Source: Phlebopus portentosus (taxonomy: Eukaryota > Basidiomycota > Agaricomycetes > Boletales > Boletinellaceae). Taken from it: a DNA stretch of 64,000 nucleotides. Below are positions 26,264 to 37,699 of this stretch, piece after piece. Every line of letters begins with the position of its first letter. Within the stretch, counting starts at the first letter, position 1. The notes under the pieces are model-generated. The model was not told the DNA's origin. It did not search any database and worked only from the letters and a program-made list of their open reading frames with translations. Made by a program: the position numbers and the translations under genes. The stretch covers positions 1,364,001-1,428,000 of the forward strand of contig JAYXKI010000005.1 in NCBI GenBank assembly GCA_037892935.1, in the 5' to 3' direction.

Positions 26264-26303
26264 CGCTAATCTAATCATCATCCGTCCTTCCCTCTCCATC
26301 CCC

Positions 26304-27967
26304 ATGGCTGCTGCTAGTGCTCCCACCACACGCTCCAGGACTCTCCTCTTCCTCTCCTATCGCGACTCAACTGCTCGCTCTTCAACAACCAGAACAAACC
26401 CCTTTCTGCCCCACAGTGACGCCTTTCACGACGACGACGACGAGCATCAGCAGCTCATCTCTCACTCAGACTCGGAACCAGGACACGTCGCTCTCGACGT
26501 CACTAGTACTCTTCCCCCAAGATGGTTCGCCTCCCCTTCTTCCCTCTCTCAACGACATTCGTCACTGACAGTGTTATTATTTTACAGGGTAGACATTTCC
26601 GACCAAGTACACGACATCCTCGCCGCAACTCAACAAAAAAGTATGTGCACAGAATTAAAAAAAACCTGAGCTCAAGATCCGAGGGCCGGGAATAACAATA
26701 CTAATTCGCTAACGCTCTTTTGTTCTGTTCGACGATGATGACGTCGACTGTTAGTCTCCGTGCTTGAACGCTTGCATGCGAAACACGTACTTCCCGGATT
26801 CGCGGACCGATCTGCTGAGGAGCGCGAGATTGAGGCGGTTACCACAGACATCACCCGTGTACGCATCCCATGTTCCGGTATTGCTCTCCATTCTTATTTC
26901 CTTTATCAGGATTTCCGTCGCTGCCAATCTTTGATCCAGTCCATTCCAGCTTTATGCGATCAACAGCAGCAGCAGCAGCAGCAGCAACATCGCCACACCT
27001 TCCCGCCACGTTCTCAAACACAAGCGCAACAATCGCGCCACGAGAAACTCGCAGCCCAGAATGTACAGCGCGCACTCGCCGCTAAAGTCCAGGAGCTGAG
27101 CGCCTCGTTTCGCAAGAAACAGCGTGTCTACCTCGAAAGTGCGTGTCATTTTTGCACATGGATCCAGTTGCACGTTACTGACTACCTTTCTGTAGCCCTT
27201 CAAGGCCATGCGATCAAGAATCAGGACCTCCTCGTCGCCTCGGGCGCGCTGACGCTCAAAGGCCCAGAGGGCATGTCCGACGTCGACGAAGACATGCGCA
27301 TCGCGTCTCAAAATCAAAACCAGTCCTCCTTCCTCCAACAACCCCAGCTGCAAGAACAAGAACAAGCCCAAGCCCAAGAAGACATCGACGCAACAGTCCT
27401 CACGCGCACGCGCGAGATCTCGAAATCGCCAAATCCATCAGCTCGCTCGCCGAGCTCTTCAAGGACCTCCAGACGCTCGTCATCGACCAGGGCACCCTAC
27501 TCGACTCCGTCGAGTATAACATTGAGCAGACGAGCGTCGAGATGCAGGAGGCCGTGAGCGAGCTGAAGTTCGCGGAGGGCTATCAGAGAAACACGGGCCG
27601 GAGGAAGTGTATCTTGCTCTTGCTGTTGATTTGTTTTGGGCTGGTGGTGGTGTTGATTTTCAAGCCGAAGAGACACGCAGCGAGGACGGCGCCGGTGTCG
27701 TCACCTGCTGTCTCTGCTGATAGCAAGACGGGGACGGACGGGCTCCCGCCCATACCTGTCGACGTGACGCCCCTCAACCCCGAAGTCATCGGAGAAGTCG
27801 AGTCGATCGGTGGGCGTCGGCACGCCCGGTCGGAGATTCCACTTCGATTTAATCGGCAGGTGGACGATAACGTGGACTCGGACTTGGGAAATTTGGGCGT
27901 ACCAGGACCAGAAACTCGGCTTCGAAGGCGGATCCAAGCGCGAAGACCAAGGGGTGCTTACGGCTGA
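26304..27967 (+). CDS. TLG2: t-SNARE TLG2/syntaxin-16 (frame break before the SNARE helix)
   Basis: Qa-SNARE of endosome-to-trans-Golgi fusion (family knowledge). Exons: 26304-26524, 26588-26640, 26755-26858, 26910-27138 and 27196-27967. Visible: TRSRTLLFLSYRDS, LPPRW-VDISDQV, LHAKHVLPGFADRS and EREIEAVTTDITRDFRRCQ of the Habc region; a CAG-encoded polyglutamine; then the SNARE core LAELFKDLQTLVIDQGTLLD and SVEMQEAVSELKFAEGYQ; and a transmembrane helix ILLLLLICFGLVVVLIF. The first part of the last exon reads in one frame to about 27420 (LTRTREI) and the SNARE core in another, so one base seems to be missing near 27400-27425. A luminal tail of about 95 residues follows the membrane helix, longer than usual and possibly unreliable. 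Confidence 0.85.
26964..26986 (+). repeat. CAG trinucleotide tract (polyglutamine)
   Basis: Uninterrupted CAG units ending in CAA inside exon 4 of the TLG2-like gene encode a run of about nine Gln. It lies between Habc helices, where length variation would probably be tolerated. Confidence 0.9.
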
Positions 27968-28377
27968 CTCACGCAGCGCTGTTGGACCCTCCTCTTCCTT
28001 CCGATCGTTTCTCTTTTTTGGGACTTTGCGATATACCCATTACCACGACCAGGGCCATGATCATGATTAGTACCAGTCCTTAGCTTAGAACACCTACACG
28101 CAGGACGCAACTATGTCCACAGTAGCAGTAGCAGTAGCAGTAGTAGTACACCAGACCGTACGTATTCTTATCTGATATAACCAAATTAATGACGATACGC
28201 CGATTTTTGAGGGCAGTCGAAAGTATACGGTAAACACTTGACACGTATCTTGGGTCATAAACTCCAGATACTTTACAGCAGTACAGTACTAGTGATGGGA
28301 AGGAAGATACTACGATAGGATAATCCCACATCCACATCCATATGCTCTCGACTGAGGACGGCGCGGCTTAGTACTTC

Positions 28378-28400
28378 CCGTCCGTCCGTCCGTCCGTCCG
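28378..28400. repeat. GTCC tetranucleotide microsatellite
   Basis: Five to six perfect tandem CCGT/GTCC units in non-coding DNA. Confidence 0.9.
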
Positions 28401-28975
28401 TGCGTTTGTTCAGATGTTCAGTTTGTTTGTGCATGTAGTAGCACCCCATGTGCCACACATACCCGCGCAGAACGAAACTGAATGCTTCTGGTGCTGGTGT
28501 TATTTTGCCGACGCCAGGAACCAGGACTCACGATCTACCTCGGTGAAAGTCGCTTTCTTCTACTCTACTGCACTCGTGCTTGTGAGCGAAGAGAAGGTCT
28601 TCCGTCCGACCGAGGGATCGCACCCCCGCGTGTCAGCTTGAGTGAAGTCTCTGAGAGTGAATCACGCAACCCACATCCACAATCCACACTTAGCACTCCC
28701 AATCTCAGTGCCAAAACCGATTATCATCACAACTCCAACCCAGTCCTTCTTCCCCTCGATTAAGCGAGAGGACAGCTCCGGCGCTGATGCTAGTTGCTAT
28801 CGCAGGATCTGAAGAAAAAGATTCATGTACAATCTATTAATATTCGATATCAAACACATTTTTTGTCGTTCTGAGAAAAAGAAAGCGTACATACGTATTT
28901 CTTATTAGTTAGGAAAGAGCTGAACGGGAACTTACTTTTCTATTTGCTTGGATAAGCTTATCAGTCACTGCGAGA

Positions 28976-29041
28976 GGTAGGCAAAGGGCGATCCGGGGAA
29001 GAGCCCAGTTGCATGCCTACCCTGGAGATCTCTTTCTCCAG
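28976..29041 (+). ncRNA. Candidate structured RNA: two adjacent perfect hairpins
   Basis: Stem 1 pairs GGTAGGCA (28976-28983) with TGCCTACC (29014-29021), 8 of 8, with an inner GGGC/GCCC helix (28986-28989 with 29003-29006). Immediately next, stem 2 pairs CTGGAGA (29022-29028) with TCTCCAG (29035-29041), 7 of 7, around a 6-nt loop. Two perfect GC-rich stems side by side in an otherwise gene-poor region suggest a folded RNA. I checked it against remembered U1-U6, SRP, TPP riboswitch and tRNA motifs and found no match. Strand and ends are unknown. Confidence 0.3.
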
Positions 29042-32000
29042 ATTTCAGCTCCTACACAGGTCGTCTGCCCCTTCTACTATATTGATTACCGGCTTGAACT
29101 TACAAAAATAAATAAATGAAACAACGTACTTTCAAGAAGAGGTGTTCCGTTAGACTGGAAGCAAACGATGTTAGCAACGTGTGCACTTATTCGCCTGGGA
29201 AGTCGTCACATAAAATGGTGATTAGAATACCATTTCGAATGCCATCTGAATCAAGTCTTCCACGGAGATGGAAGCGGCTGACAGCGATGGGTCTGGACTG
29301 GCAAGGGTAACAATCTGAGGAAATACGTAAATTTGATACTCACTGTACGTACTTTTCTTGGTCTTCGCGCAAGAAGTCATCAACATATTATTTCCATCGT
29401 CTCCTCATGATCCTTCTTCTTTTTCTTACTAAAAGTAACCTTCCTTGAGCTTCGACTCAATTTGGACCCGCAGCGCTTCGGTTAGCAATTGAACCATTCG
29501 CATGTTCATGTTACAATCGCATTTTGCCGTTACCTTGAGCTAGGAAGGCCTTTTGAAATCGCATAGTTTCACATCACCTGAAATGTATTGATCGTCCTTT
29601 CGAAAACTGAAACTACGGAAGCAAAGGACGTAGCGTGCGTTCGTACATATTTCTCCTTATATCTTTCTTTCACTATTCGAGAATCTGAAATCCATGTAGC
29701 CCTTAATCTGGTCACCGCGAATCTGGGCCACATCTTCCTTCTAAATGAAATGGTCATGTTGTACCTGCGGGAAGACAGATATATAAAAATTGAATAGGAA
29801 TACTAAGTACTCATAGCGAATGTGATGTATAAACTTACCTTCAGTTCATAGGGCTTCGCGGGCTGATGAGAAGTTAGGAATCGATGGACTCGCACCTGGA
29901 ATCCCCGAGATTCGGGCAACGAGGAGGAAGAGAAGCTTTAGGATCGAGAGCTTGGCTGACTCTCCCTTCGCGTTTCTCTCCTAGCAGCCGTGCAACACGG
30001 ACTAGAGGCAATGCACTTTGGATAGATAATGCGTCGTGTTCATAAAACACTTATTTGTCTAGTACTTTTCCAGCACTTTGACTCGCTAGCACGCCCGAAT
30101 TGACAGGGCGTCAAAACTCGTGTACGGAAAATAGCGAGAATGAATTCAGATGCAAAGATCCTGTACCGTGTCGTGCTTGCAAACGCAAAACAAAGTTCAG
30201 ACACGCGGTGTTCTGCCTGAAATCTGAATATGCATCGCATCGCATTAGCACCTCGCGTACGATCCGAGGGAACTGACCTATGAAAGTAAATGCTCGTCAG
30301 TCAGAAAAAAAGAACGCTGCACTGCACCGAGGAGAATAGGAAAGGAAAAGTACTTCTGGCTTCGCACACGCAAACGTATGCACACTCATCGGCAAAGCCG
30401 CAGCAGCAGTGCAGCACCATCTTAGTCCCTAGGTGGTCAATGATACGCTGAATACGTCACTCAGCTCTCTACTTTGTACCGGAGGCTTCTCGCCGTCATG
30501 TCTTCCCAGAGTTGCGCATGTTTTACACGTCGCTTCGGACGATGGCAGAAGGCGGGATGGTTCCGATGAGGAATCTTGAGGTAAACAAACGGCAAGTAGC
30601 GCCTGCCGACTAGCTGAGATGGCATGAAAATGTATCAGTACTGATTCGGCCCGGGGAAACGCAACTCGCTGTCTTTCTGCTTGGCTGTTTTATTTCGAAC
30701 GAAACTTACATGCAGAAATGAAGATGTCATGATGCGAAGTCCCTTCATTTTACGAAAAAAGCATTCATAGTCGGAGGCATTTCTTGTCTTCCTGCCCTTC
30801 CATCAGGACTCGAGATGCGTCATCGCCTCAGGATGAGGACAAGGGGAAACTTGGTGATTGGTTATTTGCGGTTTCTCATGCTTCTTTGACGGAGCGCATA
30901 GACGTCATATCAATACCGATCTCCGATAGTGGCACGGTGCAAAATGCCGCCAGCCTGACCTTGCAAGTTATCGATGCGTCCGAGCTCATGACCCGGAGAA
31001 ACTTTTCACGGGGATTTTGTGTTTCGAAACATTCCAGCAATGATTCAGGAGGCAGGGCTGCAGGCAATCAGTTTACCCTCTCCTCGTGGCACGCGGTTAA
31101 CACGAAGAAATTAGCATGGGACAGAAAAGATCACGAGTGGACCCACTCAGGAGGATGAACGTGAATACGCATACGCGTCGAACGAACGGAACAAAGCCAA
31201 TAGCATACGGGCTCATGCAAGTTGTCCTTATCCCGACCCATCATCCATTCACTCGACACGACTAAATCTTTCTTCCGGAGCCTGAAGAAGACCTTTCGAC
31301 AGCAATACGCGTGGAAATCATGACGTTGAACTCTCTACCGTGTCGGATGCATCCGAAAGATGAAGTAAAGCTTGCCACCGTCGCATGTAGAATGATTCTG
31401 GCAGCGGTGGCGACGGTCCGCGAACCGCCTTCTAAAAGCAATGCTTTGGCAAGAAAGAGGAATTGAGAAGCCAAGAGATTCAGATGGACAAACAACCAAG
31501 GTCTCTCGCTTCAATTAGGCGCAGATGATTCGCTTTATGGTGTCCACTGTGAGGATATGTATTGTGTTCAAGATTCCATTCATTGGAACTTGAAAATGCA
31601 CGTGACTAACGCGTCTCGAAGCGTCACGCGTATTTTACATAACGACGATCAGACGAAAATTTTATAAACTTGAAACCCTCAAACTGTGTTCCTGCCCCTT
31701 ATGCTCAGTGACCCCGTAACGCTCAGTTTTGCAATCTTTCAATCAATCATGAAAATTTTTATGTAGATAGCACAGCATTATGGCTATGTTTGTACCAGTT
31801 GTGACGGTAATAGATCAGTATCAAAACACGGTATGTGCATCATCTATAAATTTTTCCTGTGAATCAATTAAGCAACGCTGAAAGCTATATGCAAAATTTC
31901 AGAAGCTGATGTTATGTGTGAGGAATACTAGAGCATGTCGGAAATTGCTCAGATTTTTAAGTAATCATACAGAAAATGAGGTGCAGCAGCCTCTTGAATT

Positions 32001-32735
32001 TTTTACACAATTTTCGGAAAAGCAATCTCCAAACTTTTTGCACATTCCAAAATATAAGTACAATATGAAGTGATGTTTGAGATTTCACACTCAGACACTC
32101 AAGAAAAAAATTGTTATTGCAAAAGAGACTATGAGTCCAAAAAGACATCCAGATTGCCTATTCTTGATGTTAATCTGCTGAACTCAGAACTAACAGTGAT
32201 TGTCAAGGGAGGGTCACAGGCTGGCATGTTGGAGCATAGGAACTGAATGTGTCCAGTTGTCTAATGATGAGAAGCTGGAGAGATTGAAGCAAGATTAGGA
32301 TATCTATACTGCATGCGCATAATCAACAATTCCTTCTGGATATTGTAGTCTAATACAGTAGCTACCTTCAGCACAGATATCTCTTTATCCATATGTTAGT
32401 AGTAGTAGTAGCAGCAGCAAGTAATAGTCGGGGTTTGGTAGGATTTAGTTTGAGCGTAAATTCTATTCTTGTGAGTTGCTAAAAATGCAAGCAGAAAAGC
32501 CCGAAAAAACTGTGGATTGAATTTGTTGTGCGCAATTTTCTCTGTGACTTGGTTTCTGGGAGGTGATTTCCATTCAATATCTTGATCGTTGTGAGGTAGC
32601 CAGTGGCAGTACTAGTGTGAAGAAAATCATCTTGCCGGAGATCGGCATAGACCGAGTAGATTGGATTAATATTCTCATGTTGCCAGAACTGATCTCCTTT
32701 ACTTCTTCTCCTATCTCACTTCCTTTATTTGTCTA

Positions 32736-35700
32736 ATGGTGTCCTCATCCACGAATACAAGGGGCTATCCATTAGATGGATACTCGCCTGTTGCGTTAAC
32801 ACATCCAGGAAATACTGGAAGTTATGAGAACTCACCATCATCAGCGTATCCGCCTCCTTTCAGCAGAGTATCGGTCGACCGTGACGACAACTCGCGCGGC
32901 GACTCCTTTTCGGTGCACTCGCATGCTCCGCTGGCACCTCGAGCGAACACAGAGCCAATACCAATGATGCCAGGAATGCCAGTCCCGCGGGACTATTCAC
33001 GGACGAGTAGTGCTACTAAAGCGCCAGGTTCGCAGTCGACGACGGGTTTGACACATCGTACTCAGAATTCGAGTTGGGATCTCTTAGCTGGATTAAGAAA
33101 GGAAGCCGAAGGATTCGATACACGCAATGCAACGGAGTCACACCTTCAGTTTGCTCAGGGAGACATGCCGAATACCAAGGTGTGCATCATATCCGCATGA
33201 GATTTGTGGTGATTTTTGACTTTAGTCCTGTAGTTTGTAAGAGTGTACAACTATCTACTCAACGTGTCGATTGTAACACGCTGGACGCTGTTCATCGTCC
33301 CGGTCTTGACTCTATTATGGATACCTGGCATTCTTGGTCTCACCAGATTCCCAGATGCAACGGTAAAGTCCCATGCTTCATAACAGAATCTCCTTCATAA
33401 TCTTATAAGTACTGTACCTTGACTATAGATATACCATGTCAAATTGCTATGGTGGTCTGTTTGGCTCTCGGTGGTTTGGGGAGGTAAGGCCGCCTAACAA
33501 GACCTTGATTTGCTGTGCTTATTAAATCCCAAAGGCTGGTGGTGTTCATTGGCCGCAGCGTAGGAAACTTTTGTCGCACTCATAAAACCTATTTTACCTC
33601 TATTTTCAGCCGAATTTTGCCTAGAATTGCTCGGAACACGATCGGTATCGTTGCTGTTGGAACGCGAAAATACATAGACTGGCTAGAAGTCCTCGTCAGG
33701 TGCGGCAAAATCTATCTACAATTTAAATTTTGAACGATGGGTAGAGTTAAACGTTTATGTGCTAACGGTATTAAGATACGTGGCGCTGTTCTCTTGGACC
33801 TTGATTGTGTGGATTACATACGTTCCTTTGATCGTGGGGCGCGTCCTCGGTGACAAGCCTACTCAAATATCATTCCTGGCCAATCTGCTATTTGGAATAT
33901 ACCTTTGCGCTGCTCTTCTGCTCTTCGAGAAGCTCTCGATTCAGTGGATAGCCGCGAAGTTTCACGAGAGGTCTTACGCCGGTGAGCCCATATTTTTAAA
34001 ATTATGATATCTAGGATTCCTGAACATGCTGCGTTTCAAATTCTGTCCGCTCTGGATAGACCGAATCGCGGACCAGAAATTGGCCATCAGAATCCTTGTC
34101 ACACTGTATTCACACTCGTCCGAGTTGCCGGGTCGTTCAGATGCACTGAAAGACCGTGATGCAACACAAAAGCCTCCACCAGCAGATCCGAAGAAGTTTT
34201 TCAAGAAAGCGTTGAAGGGCGTTCGCACGGCGGCAACTACGACGACTACAGCGCTTGGAAACGTGGCTTCCGAGATTGCGGGAAGGTAATGTTTGATATA
34301 TTTACAAATTCGTCACATTAAGTGAGATCATTGATGAATCAATGACAGCTCGGTTCTCCAGCCGAATTCGCCTCAAGCGATGGTTCAAACAGCGTTGAGA
34401 TCTGCAAACAAGACTAGATTACTTGCTCGACGTCTATTCTATTCATTCTGCCAGCCGGGCGCAGACGCCCTTGTACTGACCGATATTGCTCCGTTTTTCC
34501 ACTCGTACGAAGCTGGCCAGACTGCTTTTACACTATTTGACAGAGATGGAAATGGAGATGTCACTCGAGAAGAAGTTGAACTGGCATGTCTGTAAGTCCT
34601 GTGCCATTTATCTGAAGAATACGAGCTAAATGAAAGATTACGCGCAGCGATATCCACCGCGAACAGTTATCCATTGAGAATTCTATGCGGGACCTCGACT
34701 CGGCCGTCGGACGTCTTGATAACATTCTCATGAGTTTATACGTGGTCATTGCGGCACTGATTATCGGTATGCCTCGAATTTCAATTTGCTTTATCTCGCG
34801 AGTCACATATCTTTGTAGTTGTCGTCCTCGATAGACAAGTAGTTTCGCTACTGACTGGAGCAGGGGCTTTTATTCTAGGCCTGAGCTGGCTAATTGGCAG
34901 CTCTCTCCAAGAAGTGCTCTCCAGTATCATTTTCCTCTTCATCAAGCACCCGTACGATGTCGGTGATCGCGTCGAGATCTCGAAGGATCCGAAGGAAACA
35001 TATACAGTGAAGGAAATCAGGCTGCTTAGTACCATCTTCTTGGACGGTAATAGTTGCCTAGTTCAGGCACCGAACTCGGTCTTAACGACACTGGTGGGTC
35101 TCAGTGTACAATGCACAGTCTTGAGACTAAATGTCAATGGTTTTAGCTGATTCACAATCTCCGGAGAAGTCCACAAATGACCGAGACCTTCGAGTTTGAT
35201 GTTGCGTACGACACGACTTTTGAACAGATTGAACAACTGCGTGCGAAGATGCTTGCGTTCGTGCGAGATGAAGGACGTGATTTCTTGCCGAGCTTTGATG
35301 TCATCGTGAAAGACATACCTGAGCAAGAGAAAATGACACTTAGCGCGGATATCAAGTACAAGTCGAATTGGCAACAAGGCGCTCTGAGAGGTATGCACTT
35401 ATCGTATCCGTGCTTTATTTTGCTCACAGTAAAGTTTATGACAGTCAAACGCCGTAACAAATGGATCTGCGCACTCAAGACGTCACTTGCTGAGCTGAAG
35501 ATCTTCGGTCCTGCTGGAGATCCAGATGCAGAGAAACCTCCGAAAATGTACACAGAGATCCCCTGGGATGAGGTGAAGAGAATAGAAGAGGAGAGAAGGC
35601 GACGTGAAGCAGGTCGCCAGTCTTTCATCAAGTCAGAGTATGACCTGGCAGACAAAAATACGGTTGCTAGTGAGTAGCTCTCTTGCGCTACAAATCCGCT

Positions 35701-36014
35701 TGAGTATTGATGAGCTTATTTACAGTGAATGACGACGATGTTTTTGGCGAAGCTGAGCACGTATGTGAATCGTAGATCACTCGTATATGAGCGTATTATA
35801 ATTTCTTTGGTAGATGTATATGACAAATCCACGACGTGGATATACCGACAGCTCGACAGCTGGATCTTCCCGTATGCCATCTAGGACTAACTCGTCGGGG
35901 CCCAGTAGAGTGATGCCTGGACCACCTCCAGCTATGCCATTACCTCAAACCCCTGAGGCGTACGAGATGGGTGCTACTGCTGGCAGTGGCCACAGAATGC
36001 AAGGGAGCACGTAG
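32736..36014 (+). CDS. EF-hand mechanosensitive (MscS-type) ion channel
   Basis: Fourteen exons starting at 32736, 33234, 33429, 33535, 33610, 33776, 34060, 34349, 34648, 34819, 35147, 35445, 35726 and 35814. Phases close throughout and give about 838 residues. Disordered Ser/Pro-rich N-terminus, then about four transmembrane segments (for example WTLFIVPVLTLLWIPGIL, NLLFGIYLCAALLLF). A single EF-hand follows (DRDGNGDVTREEVE), then the MscS pore and beta domain (GLSWLIGSSLQEVLSSIIFL, HPYDVGDRVEI, NSVLTT). Architecture and length match the fungal Msy1/Msy2 ER channels, which control Ca2+ and volume responses to hypo-osmotic shock (family knowledge). The C-terminal tail is Pro/Gly-rich. The intron at 33982-34059 is a multiple of three; I end it at 34059 to give YADRIADQK. 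Confidence 0.93.
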
Positions 36015-36429
36015 CAAAAATAGAAAACAAAATATTCACCCTTTCATGGCATGGACTCCCGTATTCTTGGTCTATCATCGACGTTATAAACTTACATGAC
36101 GCATCCTGTATCCCATCCTATGTTCAGCTGGCTGAGTATGGATCGTGTATCTCACAGAATATAGCAGTAGACTCATCAATTTCTAATTTACGGTAAAGTA
36201 AATAAATATCGCCCAGTAAATCTGACCCGGATTGTGATCCGAGAGCGGATCAAAACGGTAGTCCGTCTGTTGTGCACGTGAGTGGATATCCGGAGCTGTG
36301 CCCACCACAGACCGCGTATTTTTGTGCTCGCTCAAGGTTGTTGTATGCGCTCGACGGTCCGCTCAAGCTCCCACTAGAATGCCTATTTCTATCCACTGAT
36401 ACCACGGCACCTACACCGTATCAGTATAA
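36015..36429. other. Intergenic, promoter of the RraA-like gene
   Basis: 3' end of the channel gene, then the upstream region of the next gene, ending in TATAAATG at 36425-36432, where a TATA-like element overlaps the first ATG. Confidence 0.5.
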
Positions 36430-37384
36430 ATGCTTCGTGCACTACCACGCACGCTCTCGCTCTTCCGCCAGATGTCCTCCTCAGCCTCTGCAACCTCCTC
36501 GGCGCTCGGCCAATTCTCCACATGCGAACTCTCAGACGCACTCATCAAAATAGGACTGCCGCACGGCGGTCACATCCCCGATGTTCGCCGGCAATCAATC
36601 TACGAAGGCAGCGCTGATCAGCGAGTTTGCGGACCTGCTTACACTGTGAAGATGGTGCTGTCGAGCGAGAAGGATGCACCGCGACTGACTGAGCATTATG
36701 TGGATACAGCAGAGCGTGGATCAGTCATCGTGATTGCCGCACCTCCCCGTATGTTGGATATTTGATATTTGATCTTGTCTTGCTTCTGCTCAACGTCCTG
36801 ACTTGCCTCCTGTTTGGCGATCGTTGCCTTATTCTACATAGTGACGAAGAATGCCGTATGGGGAGGCTTGATGACCGCAGGAGCGCAAGCCCGAGGAGCG
36901 TTAGGCGTAATCATATCTGGTCGTTGTCGGTAATTGTCATGACTGCTCGCCTCGTTTCGTCTACTGAACATAGTACACGTAGAGATGTTGCCGAGCATGT
37001 TGCTGCGCGCTTCCCAATATTCGCTCGAGGAACCTCGACACTCGTAAGTTACAACCCGTTTTCTCTTGCGACCTTCGCTTGCATTAAATCACTCTAACTA
37101 CACTTGATTTTAAGGGTCAATATCCCTTTACCCGGCCATCCGCGGTGCAAGTACCCTTGAAAATTGATGCCGAGCCCGCGGGATGTGACTTCCCCTCTAT
37201 CACCATCAATCCGGGAGACTTCATCGTGGCAGACGAAGACGGCGTCGTCTGCGTACCGGCCAACTCGGTGGCCGTAGTCATACAGCTTGCTGAGCAGGGG
37301 CGAGAAGCCGATGCGCGGTGCATGGAGGATATTAAAGTCGGTCTCGGCGTCCAGGCTAGCTTCAAGAAGCACAGGGGCAAATGA
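36430..37384 (+). CDS. RraA-like / 4-hydroxy-4-methyl-2-oxoglutarate aldolase-type protein
   Basis: Four exons: 36430-36748, 36842-36929, 36983-37043 and 37115-37384, about 245 residues from the first ATG. The RraA-fold core is clear: QFSTCELSDALIKIGLPHGG, GGLMTAGAQARGALGVIISG followed by a GRCRD active-site string, and GDFIVADEDGVVCVP near the end. Plant and bacterial members with this Arg-Asp pair are metal-dependent HMG/oxaloacetate-type aldolases; the fungal substrate is not known. TATAAA overlaps the first ATG, so the transcript may start downstream and use ATG 36472 (MSSSASATSS), removing a short presequence-like leader. Confidence 0.88.
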
Positions 37385-37699
37385 TCTAGCCCAGAAGCCC
37401 TTCACGTTTATTACTTATTTGAGATTCCTTTCACATATACGGCATCTCCTGGATTGACCGTCTGTATACTCAGCTTTTATATGTAAATATCCATAAGGAA
37501 GATTGGAACCGAGAGGTGTCAAATAACTTAAGTCTTATCGCGATGAATTGGGGTTCTGTTCTAAATGGTATAAGTGATAGATACGTGGCGCCTCCAAGCC
37601 GACCCGATGAGAAAAAGGAAACAACTTCGGTCCTAACCTGGACCCGAACGAGGGAAGTTGTGCGATTTGAAGAAAATCTCGAGGTGGACAGGTATAGTT
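37385..37699. other. Intergenic between converging genes
   Basis: Short 3'-3' gap. No feature is seen other than likely 3' UTRs. Confidence 0.5.

Larger units (their letters stand above)
27968..32735. other. Gene-poor 4.8-kb region
   Basis: I find no supported protein gene. ORFs of up to about 125 codons (for example 30784-31158 +) lack motifs, and their frames do not continue by splicing. A GTCC tetranucleotide tract lies at 28378-28400 and a possible structured RNA at 28976-29041. From about 31560 to 32735 the DNA becomes clearly AT-rich with poly-A/T runs. The region could hold non-coding RNA genes, decayed transposons or a long MscS promoter; the sequence alone does not decide. Confidence 0.4.

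Noticed and set aside
30784..31158. ORF of 124 codons in the gene-poor region
   Set aside because: No domain, no splice continuation and low-complexity codon content; likely chance.
34015..34059. Coding extension GFLNMLRFKFCPLW in the MscS channel
   Set aside because: Using the acceptor at 34059 instead gives YADRIADQK, which fits the family better; both are in frame.
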